A stretch of DNA of 64,000 nt from Artemisia argyi. Lineage: Eukaryota; Streptophyta; Magnoliopsida; Asterales; Asteraceae. The DNA lies in assembly GCA_030686995.1 (NCBI GenBank), contig CM060687.1, positions 172,341,090 through 172,405,089 of the forward strand. Reading direction: 5' to 3'. The translations under genes were made by a program, and so were the position numbers. Positions 47,101 through 57,988 of the stretch are shown here, piece after piece. How positions within the stretch are numbered: the stretch's first letter is position 1; each line of letters opens with the position of its first letter. The notes below the pieces were generated by a model. It ran no database searches, was not told where the DNA came from, and saw only the letters and a program-made list of their open reading frames with translations.

Positions 47101-47626
47101 TATAACATCAAGGGATCATTTTTGGTCAATGGAGGAGGGAAAGAATATGTTGACTTTTTCTAATAAGTTGAAAACTTAAAAAAGTCTTAGAAACGCGTTT
47201 TGTGGTCTCACGGTTAATCGCCCAAATGGTTAAGCGTGCTCATGCGAGAGTAGTACAGGCATGGGTGACCTGCTGGGAAGTTTTTGGTCATATTTTTCTC
47301 AGTCACGATTAATTCTCAAATAAATCATGAGTGTGTAAAATATTTTACTGATGTGGGGTCACCTGACGGGGTTGAATTTCGTTGTGCGTAGAATTTCTGA
47401 TTGACGTTTTACCCTAAAACGTGTAATTCCGTGTAATTCCTTAATAACTTTCACGAAAATGAGCTTATGAAAGTTAAACTTTTAATTTGCCATGGAAATG
47501 ATTTATCACTCGATAAAATCAAATAAAAATCAACTTTCGGGAAAGTTTCGGGAAAAAATGAATAGTAAAAGTGAATAGTGAAATTTTCCGGGAATGGTAA
47601 TTAACCTGAAATTGTGAATTGTTACA
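44130..47626 (-). mobile_element. Solo LTR of the A family inside element E gag
   Basis: 3497 bp, TGTAACA...TGTTACA, flanked by perfect GCTTA duplications (44125-44129 and 47627-47631). It is the reverse complement of the element A LTR over most of its length, and about 320 bp longer near the LTR's 5' end. No internal sequence remains, so it arose by recombination between two LTRs. It carries a 5S-like segment at 47228-47280. Confidence 0.93.
47228..47280 (+). other. 5S rRNA internal control region-like segment in the solo LTR
   Basis: GGTTAAGCGTGCT, then GCGAGAGTAGTAC, then ATGGGTGACC and CTGGGAAG follow the order and spacing of plant 5S rRNA boxes A, IE and C. TTTTT follows immediately (47281-47285), a possible Pol III terminator. 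The segment is antisense to the LTR. Confidence 0.85.
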
Positions 47627-47631
47627 GCTTA

Positions 47632-50600
47632 GAATTGTCTTGAGGGCGGCCGGTAAGCTCAATTTCTTGACCGATGAATGTCCTGCTGAGCCTGCTGCTA
47701 CTGAACCAGAAGCAGTTAAGGCGGCATGGAGCGAGAAACATGCTAAGTTTAATGAGGTTGCTTGTTTAATGCTCACTAGCATGAGTGCTCAGTTACAAAA
47801 GAAGTTTGAGTACTTTTTCCCAAAAGATATGCTTGAAGTACTTTAGCAATCTTATGAGAAACCTCCCGCAGTTGAATTGTATGATGAACTGGACAAGCTA
47901 CACAACTGCAAGCATGGTGATGGTAAACCAGTTGAAGATTATGTGACTGAGATGAAGGAATCTTTTGACCAGCTTCACAGAATTGGATTTGGTTACCCTG
48001 AGAATGTGCAAGTGCACTTGATCAACAGGGCCCTTAACAAGGACTTTGCTGGTTTTGTGCAGAATTTCAACATGCACTGCTCGGGGAAGACAGTCTCAGA
48101 ATTACTCGCACTGCTTGTTGATTATGAGAAGAGTCTACCAGCCAAGGTCAAGGCCCCTACCCCACAAGTGTTGGCAATTCATGGGGGGAGAATCCAGAAG
48201 AAATCGCATGTGAACAAAGGTAAGGGGAAAGGTGATAAAGGCAAGCAGGTCATGGCCTATCAACCTCAACTCAAGGTGAAGAAAAGTCAGCCTAAGCAGA
48301 ACAAGGTGAATCTGCCAAACAAGAAGGATCAGGCTTGTCACCATTGTCATGAAAAGGGCCATTGGAAGCACAATTTCCCTCTCTGCATTCATGACTTGCG
48401 ACTCAAGAAGCAGGGGAATGAAGCTGGTAACCCCAGTTCATCAGGTGCGTTCTTTATGATTGAATTATTCACTCTTACTCCTAAATTGAATTCATGGGTA
48501 TATGATACGGGATGTGGCATTCATATTTGCAATACCTTGCAGGGGTTTACAGTTGAGAGAAAGCTAGCCTATGGACAACAATTCTTGCACGTTGGTAATG
48601 GAGCGCATGCAGGAGTTGAAGCTATAGGAGTTTATGATTTAGTGTTGCCTTCGGGCTTAGTACTATCTTTAAATAATTGTCATTATGCACCGTCAATTGT
48701 TAGAGGTGTAATTTCATTTTCATGTTTGTTGAACCTTGGTTTTCATCATACTGTTTCTAGCAATGGAATTTCAGTTTCTTTAAATGGTGTTTTTTATTTT
48801 AATGCTATTCCTGTGAATGGTGTGTTTGAAATTGATATGAATAATAATGATAATGCTTTTGTTAAAAATAATTCAATGTATAGCATCAACAATAAGAGAA
48901 TCAAGAAAGGTCTGGATTCGTCTTATCTTTGGCATTGTCGACTTGCTCACATTGGCAAGGATCGCATGAAAAAGCTGCAACATGATGGGCTTTTAGAAAA
49001 GACCAATGATGAATCATATGTTAAGTGCGAATCTTGCATTGCTGGGAAAATGACTAAGAAACCCTTTAAAAATAGAATTGAAAGGGCTAATGATCTACTT
49101 GGTCTTATTCACACAGATGTGTGTGGACCACTTAGACATGTGTCAAGGAGAGGTGCTAGCTACTTCTTAACATTTACGGATGATTACAGCCGTTATGGTT
49201 ATGTTTATTTACTTAAACATAAACATGAGGTGTTTGAAACATTGAAAGTGTTTAAAGCAGAAGTAGAGTTGCAACTTGGAAAGAAGATTAAAGCTCTTCG
49301 ATCCGATAGAGGTGATGAATACCTGAGTCAAGAGTTTATAGATTACTTAGCAAAGGAGGTAATTGTCCAGCACCTTACTTCTCCATATACTCCACAACAA
49401 AATGGTGTATCTGAGAGAAGGAAACATACATTGCAAGACATGATAAGATATATGTTTAATCTAACAACTCTTCCTTACTCGTTTTGGGATTATGCCTTGG
49501 AATCTGCAGTTTGAATTTTGAATATGGTTCCAACAAAGAAGGTTGATAAGACTCCATATGAGTTATGGACTGGAAAAGCTCCTAACTTGTCTTATCTAAA
49601 GGTCTGGGGTTGTGAGGCGTATGTTAAACGTGACTCAGCAGACAAACTCCAACAAAGATCTGTGAAGTGCATCTTCGTAGGATACCCTAAGGAAACTATG
49701 GGTTACTACTTTTATTACCCAGCTGAAAACAAAGTTTTTGTTGCAAGGTATGGAGACTTCTTAGAAAAGGAGCTCATATCTCAAGAATTCAGTGGGAGAG
49801 TATATGATCTGGAAGACGATCATGAAGATGTAGCACCTTCTGAAAACACTAGCCAACTTCCTGTGGAACCTGAAAGTTTAGGTCCACCACCTAAAGTTGA
49901 AGTGGTTCCCGTTCGCAGGTCATCTAGATATGTGAAGGCTCCTACACGTCTATGTCTTAACATGGAGTGTGATGACAACTTGATAGGGGATCTTGATGAA
50001 CTTACAAGTTATAAAGCTGCTATAAATAGTCCTGAAAAGGAAAAATGGCAGGGAGCTATGAATGGGGAAATGCAATCCATGAAAGACAATGAAGTCTGGG
50101 AAGAAGTAGACCTACCTCCGGGTGCCAAGTTAGTTGGAAGTAAATGGCTCTACAAGAAAAAGACTAATATGGATGGCATTGTACACACCTATAAGGCCCG
50201 TTTGGTAGCAAAAGGCTATACTCAAACTTTTGGTGTTGACTATGAGGAGACCTTTTCTCCTCTAGCTGACATAAGGGCTATTAGGATTCTTATAGCCATA
50301 GCCGCTTACTATGACTATGAGATTTGGCAAATGGATGTCAAAACCGCCTTCTTAAATGGTCGCCTAGATGAAGACATCTATATGGCGCAGCCTGAGGGGT
50401 TTGTGAATCTAGAATTCCCAGATCGTGTATGCAAGCTTAAAAGATCCATTTATGGATTAAAGCAAGCATCACGACAATGGAATAAGAGATTTGATAGTGA
50501 ACTTAAGAAGTATGGATTCACTCAAAATCTTGATGAGCCATGTGTATATCACAAAGCTAGTGGGAGTAATGTAGTTTTCCTTATATTATATGTCGATGAC

Positions 50601-51596
50601 ATATTGATCATGGGGAATGACATTCCAAGTTTGCAAAAGGTTAAGGCATATCTTGGAAGTTGTTTTTCTATGAAAGATTTAGGGGAAGCTGCATTTATTC
50701 TGGGAATCAAGATATATAGAGATAGATCACAGCGATTAATTGGATTAAGTCAAAGTGATTACATTGATAAAATATTGAAGAGATTCAATATGCAAAATTC
50801 CAAGAAAGGATATTTGCCGATGCAAGAACAACATGGCTTGAGCGAAAAAGTTTGTGCTTCAACACCTGAAGAGGTGCAGCGCATGAAGAGAGTCCCTTAT
50901 GCTTCGGCTGTGGGATCTATTATGTATGCGGTGAAAAGCACAAGGCCTGATGTGGCATTTGCTCAGAATTTAACCAGTCGATATCAGCAGAATCCAGGTG
51001 AAAAACACTGGACTGCTGTTAAGAATATTCTTAAGTACCTTAGGGCTACTAAAGAGATGTTCTTAGTTTATGGGGGTACTCCATCTGCAGAACTTGATGT
51101 TACAGGTTACTGCGATGCTTCTTGGAAAGGTGATAAAGATGATACGAAGTCTCAGACTTGTTATGTTTTTGTCATTAATGGAGGAGCTGTGGATTGGAGG
51201 AGCAGAAAGCAGAATGTACTAGCGATGTCTGCTATAGAAAGTGAGTATATAGCTGCTTCAGAAGCTGCAATGGAAGCTGTTTGGATTAGGAAGTTCGTTT
51301 CAGGGCTTGGGGTTATGTCTTCGATTCAACGACCTATAAAAATGTATTGTGACAACTCAGCTGCAATTACATTTGCCAATGAACCTGGAATCATGAAAGG
51401 CACCAGACATTTCCCGATTAAGCATCACTATGTTCGAGAACAAGTCAAAATAGGTGAAATCGAAATGCTCAAAGTTCACACAGATGAAAACTTGGCTGAT
51501 CAATTTACAAAGCCTTTACCTGGCACCAAGCTTTACAAGCATGCTGAAGGAATAGGACTTAAATTAGCTGAAAGTTTCATGCCCATTTGTGATTAG
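47632..51596 (+). pseudogene. Element E gag-pol polyprotein, two stop codons
   Basis: One frame of about 1320 codons broken only by TAG at 47844-47846 and TGA at 49512-49514, both explained by C-to-T. Domains: Gag (47640-48170); zinc knuckle C-H-H-C-H-E-K-G-H with the last Cys apparently replaced by Phe (48334-48380); protease with D-T-G near 48504; GAG-pre-integrase (W-H-C-R-L-A-H, C-E-S-C-I-A-G-K) at 48930-49060; integrase core with H-T-D-V-C-G-P, T-D-D-Y-S-R, S-D-R-G-D-E-Y and T-P-Q-Q-N-G-V-S-E-R (49110-49430); RT with intact Y-V-D-D at 50589-50600; RNase H with Y-C-D-A-S-W and S-A-I-E-S-E-Y to the stop at 51594. Copia order. Finer lineage (Tork-like?) not settled. Confidence 0.93.
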
Positions 51597-52392
51597 TATT
51601 TGGATATGGGATGTAATGTACAATTATTATTTTAATGAAATAAAGTATTGTTTATGTTTATTTATTCATTGTCTTAATAATATATCATATATTTGCATGT
51701 TTAAGATCCATGAATAATTTATTATTCTAAATAGTCCGTTGTCGATTAATGATATGGGAATATCATTAAACTAAGAGAATTTTGAGTTTTGGTTTAGGAT
51801 ATACTTGAAAGTATATTAATGCGTAGTCATACCAATTTCACATGATATTCAATGAATTGAGTATTGGACTTATCCCAACAATATGATTTAAAATTTATTG
51901 TGAGAATCATATTTAAAGTTATCCTCAGACTTGAGATACCTGATAAGTGTCATGGATGTAGTGCATTTTTGCGAGACAATCTACCGCTTACCGTAATTGG
52001 AAGTCATAAGGGTTGTTTTCAGAAGTGTTGCGAAGTTCATGGGTTATTCTTGTAGTCAAGAGAGAATTCGTTCCTTCTGATTTGTTCAGAAGTTTAATAC
52101 TGCTGGGCCCCTCGTAGGGTTGAACAAATGTTTGCGTGGCCATGCCCAAAGTCTATCTGGAATACGTTCAGATGTTTTGGTAATTTTGTTCAATCATAAA
52201 GAGACGAGAAACATAATTTAATAAAGAACCTCACATCTTTATTAATGTAGTACTAGAAGCGAAAGGATAATTATAATGATGAATCATTAAAGGTTTTCCA
52301 GGAAACCTAGCTCGGGTCGAACTGGGGGCATTGGAGTGTTGCAAGACGCCAACCAATGTCATTTTACTATTAATAGATATACGAGTGGGAGC
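51597..52392 (+). other. 3' non-coding region and purine tract of element E
   Basis: About 0.8 kb without a gene. ACGAGTGGGAGC at 52381-52392 precedes the 3' LTR and is the likely plus-strand primer. Confidence 0.7.
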
Positions 52393-53133
52393 TGTTAAAA
52401 GTTACGTATAAATATGAATAAGTAAATGACTAGTATCGAACCCGAGACCTCGGGATTGCACACATTACAAACGAGAATAAAGTAAGATAAATATATATAT
52501 GTTATATGTATCATATATATATATATATTTATAAACACTTGAGGGACTAAATAATCGTTAATTATTAAACGTAAGTATTAACTATTATAAGTAACGAAAG
52601 AACGAGGACTAGAATGTAATTTGGGAGACAAGAAGGATCCGGAATCCCCTTGGAAGGGGCATGGCCGGTCGACCCTAGCCCATAGGGATCGACCCATGCT
52701 TGCTTGGTCTCCAAGATATCATCTAGTATAAATACAAGGCCAAGGGTTAGACATTCACATCTTTTGTGCACACACACAAAACCCTAAAGCTTTTCCTCTC
52801 TTTCTTTTCTTCTTGGCCGATCAGCACACAACCCATCTTAGGGTTTTGGGTCAATTTTCCTAAAGCTAAAACAAGTGTTTTCGTTTACTTGCATAAACCT
52901 TTATTCGTTAGTAGTTTGTGTGTACAAGAACGAGGTAATTACTCACTATAGTAATTATCAAGAGATCGATAAACAAAACGGTAAGGGGTTTATCATTGAT
53001 CTAATTTACACAAAGTTCAAGGTTTATTGAAGTGCATCGGGTACGTTACTATTTATGTTTTAGTTATCTTTATACGTGTTATTATTGATCCTAACTTCCG
53101 CAATATGTGTTATTTGATTGTCGAACTCTAACA
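52393..53133 (+). repeat. 3' LTR of element E (741 bp)
   Basis: TGTTAAAAGT...AACTCTAACA, followed by CATAG. Four bases longer than the 5' LTR at a (TA)n stretch near 52510. Confidence 0.93.
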
Positions 53134-53138
53134 CATAG

Positions 53139-53320
53139 CACAATCATATACATACTTGATGACTAATTGACTATGATTCGCATATAGTACATCCATTGAA
53201 TGTGGATATTAACTGTAAGCCATTGACATTTTGTCAAGAAGACTTGTTGACCCCAAAGTATACGGTAGGGTAATAATAAGACTTCGATTCCATTCTAGAG
53301 ATTAGATTTTTTTTTTAAAA
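53139..53320 (+). promoter_or_regulatory. SRK2 proximal promoter with W-box
   Basis: It is closely similar to the region before SRK3 (62823-62980). Both contain CATTGAATGTGGATATTAAC and a GTCAAGAAGACTTGTTGACC stretch whose TTGACC (53247-53252) is a WRKY W-box. Element E lies directly upstream, so only about 180 bp of the ancestral promoter remains attached. Confidence 0.6.
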
Positions 53321-54666
53321 ATGAAAAGCTTGAAGGGATTGATTTTAATGGAGGAAGCAACCATACTTCTTCTTCTAGTTTTTTCACTCCACGTGCAAAA
53401 AATATACACAGCCGAAATTGACATCATCTCAGGCTCAAGCTTCTTGACAGAAAACGACACGCTGGTATCTTCAAGCCAGGTAGCTCGGATAACAGTTACA
53501 TTGGTAGCTCGGATAACATTTGAACTGGGATTCTTCAAGCCAGGTAGCTCGGATAACAGTTACATTGGAATTTGGTACAAGAAAGATTCTGTTAAAACAG
53601 TGGTTTGGGTTGCCAACAGAGACTACCCCCTCACCAATGCATCATCAAGCATGTTAAGGATTGACAGTGTGGGAAATCTTGTTCTCAAGAACTATACCGA
53701 TCATGTAGTGTGGTCATCCAACTCAACATCATCAGGAAATGCAACTGCACAGCTTTATGACTCTGGAAATCTAGTCATCACGGATGGAAACAGCATGAAG
53801 ATTCTGTGGGAGAGTTTTGACTATCCAACGGATACTTATCTACCTGGCATGAAGCTTGGAAAAAATTACTCAACAGGCGCCGAATGGCATTTAACATCAT
53901 GGAAGAGTGTTCATGATCCAGCTATAGGGGAATTCACATGGAGCATTGACTCACGTGGTTATCCTCAATTCGTAATAAGAGATGGTTTGGATGTCAAGTT
54001 TCGGCTCGGACCATGGAATGGTGAATGGTTTAGTGGGACAATCTGGCCAGCCAACAACACGTACTTTCCATACAGTATGGTTATTAATGAAAAAGAGGCG
54101 GTTTATAGTACTATGGTAAACATTTCTAACATATCGAAGTTCCACGTGACTACTTATGGGCATGTAGAACTTTCATTCTGGCAAGAAGATAAGAAAATAT
54201 GGGAGGTTTTTGATACAAAACCAAAAGATATTTGTGACACATACAAAATCTGTGGCCCTTATGGAAGCTCAACACTGATGACACGCAGAAATGTTCGTGC
54301 TTAGATGAGGCAAAATTTGAGCCGATAAACAAAAAGGGGTGGGTAACAGGAGATTGGACAGGTGGTTGTGTGAGGAGAATACCATTGGATTGCAAAAATG
54401 GAACAGATGGGTTTATCAAGTATTCTAATCTAAAATTGCCAGATACAAAGACTTCGTGGTTTAACAATAATACAATGTCTTTAATGGAATGTAAAGCAAG
54501 ATGCCTACAGAACTGCACTTGTATGGCATATGCAAATACTGATATCAGAGGCGAAGGAAGTGGTTGCTTGCTTTGGTTCAATGACTTATTAGATATCAGG
54601 GCATGCTCGAACTTGAAGGGTGGTCAAGATATATTCGTGAGAATGGCTTCCTCTGAATTAGGTAAC

Positions 54667-55276
<610 letters not shown>

Positions 55277-55277
55277 G

Positions 55278-55286
<9 letters not shown>

Positions 55287-55361
<75 letters not shown>
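55287..55361. repeat. (TA)n tract, right flank of foldback MITE in SRK2
   Basis: About 37 TA units, followed by normal intron sequence and the transmembrane exon at 55445. Confidence 0.95.
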
Positions 55362-55363
<2 letters not shown>

Positions 55364-56523
55364 TGTAATCTTTCTAGTTACTTTCATGGTTGTTATGACT
55401 ATGCAAGTTGATTAACGATGTTGTTTTTGATTTCTTGTGTTAAGATCATGCACTTGATTCATCGGTTTTCAAAAAGGACGGAGGAACAAACATCAAAATC
55501 ATCTTGATTGGAGTCTTTTTGGCGGTTTTTGTGATAAGTTTGAGCACATGGTTGTGGTATGCTTGGAGAAAAATACATATTTCACCACAAACTAAGGAAG
55601 GTAAGATATTTCTAGAGTTTTAGCGATAAAGTGATCAGAATTGATTTAAAAATTAAATCTAAAGTAATAAGTATGTTAAATGGTTCAGAATAGTCAGTAT
55701 TCTGTGAGTAGGCTCAACCAGTTTGACAGGTTTTGTATTGTTAACGCACAGGGGGGTTACTGAATGTAGATGAAAGCGGGAGAGAAGCCATGGAGCTACC
55801 ATTGTTTAGCTTCTCTAGAGTAGCTAAAGCTACTGCTGATTTTTCACTCGACAATAAACTTGGAGAGGGCGGATTTGGACCGGTCTATAAGGTAAATGAA
55901 GAATCTTATTTATTTGAATTCAGTTTGCTGGGTATTGCGTCACATTATGATTCATCCATTTGACTATAAGTGTTAGAGCAACATTCTAATTCATTATAGA
56001 TAACAAAAATATGAAGCTAAAATGTTTAAGCATACCATTGATACAAAAAAATATGAATGATAGTTATCTTTGAATTTTGGAAAGTTTTATCATAAAAATT
56101 GGTAATCTTCAGGGTATGCTAGAAGATGGGCAAGAAATTGCAGTTAAACGTCTCTCAAAAACTTCCAGTCAAGGAATTGATGAGTTCATGAATGAAGTTA
56201 TATGCATTTCAAAACTTCAGCACCGGAATCTTGTCAAGCTCCTCGGATGTAGCATCGAGGGGGATGAGAAGTTGCTTATATATAAATACATGCCAAACAG
56301 AAGCTTAGATGAGTTTATATTTGGTCAGTATCATATAATTTCTACTAAATCGACAATAGTAACTTACTACGGTAAGATACTTTGAACAAATAATCCTACA
56401 TGATGTACAGATAAGAAGAAAAGCACACTCCTTGATTGGACAAAGAGACTTGACATCATCAAAGGAATTGCACGAGGAATTCTTTATCTTCATCAAGATT
56501 CACGATTAAGAATCATTCACAGA

Positions 56524-56746
56524 CAGGGGCGCAGCTTCTAAGGTGCCGGGGGGGGGGGGGGGGGGGGGGGCGGCCGACCCCCCGAAATTTTTTTTGCGAT
56601 GTAGGGGTATATAGTTTTCGTGTAGAAAAATTTCGGTATTTTCGGTTTCGCCCCCCCAATTTAATTCGGTTTCGACCCCCCATAGTGTTAGGAAAAAAAA
56701 ATTTAGATCCCGACCCCCCACTCGAAATTTCCAAGCGTCGCCCCTG
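56524..56746. mobile_element. hAT-type MITE inserted in the HRD catalytic motif of SRK2
   Basis: 223 bp. Ends CAGGGGCG and CGCCCCTG form an inverted repeat (about 14 bp with two mismatches). It is flanked by a perfect 8-bp duplication TTCACAGA (56516-56523 and 56747-56754), the hAT hallmark. It contains a run of about 22 G near 56550-56570 and CCCCCC stretches. SRK1 has the uninterrupted sequence at 35646-35660. Confidence 0.92.
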
Positions 56747-57456
56747 TTCACAGAGATCTTAAAGCTAGCAATATTCTACTAGATGTGGATATGAACCCAA
56801 AAATATCAGACTTCGGGTTAGCTAGAAGCTTTGGAGGAAATGAAACTGAAGCTAACACTGAGAGAGTTGTTGGTACCTAGTAAGATACAACATTCTGGTT
56901 TATATTCATTCGCTTTTTGTTAAGTTCGTTATTTAACACTTGTAAACATTATTCTATGTATAGCGGTTACATGTCACCAGAGTATGCGCTAGATGGTCTT
57001 TTCTCAATAAAGTCAGATGTTTTCAGCTTTGGTGTATTAGTGGGATGAGAAACAGGGGATTTGTTCATTCTGAGCATAACAATAATCTTATTGGGCAATT
57101 TATCCGGCATAACTCTACTGCCTAATAATTAAATCCGCATTTATATTTAGGCATGGAGGATGCATAGTGAAGGAAAGTCAATGGAACTCCTGGATTCAAG
57201 TTTTTCTGAGGCAAGCAATCCATCGGAAGTTTTAAGATCCATAGAAGTTGGCTTATTATGCGTACAACAAAGTCCAGAAGACAGGCCAAACATGTCATCG
57301 GTGGTTCTCATGTTAGGTAATGAAGGTGCATTGCCAAGACCTAAACAGCCAGCATTTTTCATAGATAGGAACTTACTTGGTACTGGTTTCTCTTCAATCT
57401 CTTATCCAACAAGTTCAAGCAATGGCTTAACTTTTACAGAGATAGATGCCCGATAG

Positions 57457-57988
57457 AAAGCACTTATGATATGTCCGTTCTTGCATTCCTTTTCTTCTTA
57501 CCTTCATGTACAAGCATGTATGTCCGTTCCAAACTTTATTTGAATATGATATCTATCCAAAAATCATTTAGGACTAGACAAACATCATTATTGGGGAGGA
57601 AACCATTCCTTGATTCCAATTCCGACACACCAAACATGCCCCAAGTGTCTACTTCTAAGTTTCAAACAATAAAAATGCTTTTTCACAAAAAAGATAAATA
57701 ATACAGTTGCTAGTCCATGACTACAACAATAAGAATAGCAAATCCTGCGAGAGCGAGGTAACTTGTCTACAAAAACCATGTATAGCGTTAAATGTTAAGA
57801 GTACATGGAATAAGGTCATATCGAAATAATGATTAAGAAAAAACAAACTTTGACTTGCAAATTATAGCATAAACATGTTTACAAACTTAAACTACCATCT
57901 TCTTAAGGCATATAGTTCATACTATAATTCTGTGAAGCAAGTAAGACCCCAATACACGCCTAGTTTTGGACTCATCTGGCTCGGTTGT
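57457..57988. other. Spacer between convergent SRK2 and PUM24-like genes
   Basis: Nothing coding supported; an open frame at 57471-57701 has no motif. Similar to the region 3' of SRK1 (37385-37740), which supports duplication of the SRK plus PUM24 unit. Confidence 0.6.

Larger units (their letters stand above)
41723..53133 (+). mobile_element. Element E: young, nearly intact Copia retrotransposon with a solo LTR in its gag
   Basis: LTRs at 41723-42459 and 52393-53133 are flanked by a perfect CATAG duplication (41718-41722 and 53134-53138). The LTRs differ by about 13 substitutions and a 4-bp AT indel by eye (under 2%). Gag-pol is one frame with only two stop codons. An A-family solo LTR (44130-47626) splits gag after codon 34. 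Inserted about 190 bp upstream of SRK2. Confidence 0.95.

Noticed and set aside
56506..56751. Open frames of 73-81 codons with a Pro run on the - strand
   Set aside because: They are generated by the poly-G tract of the hAT MITE.
57471..57701. 76-codon frame after SRK2
   Set aside because: No motif, and the matching region after SRK1 does not keep it open.
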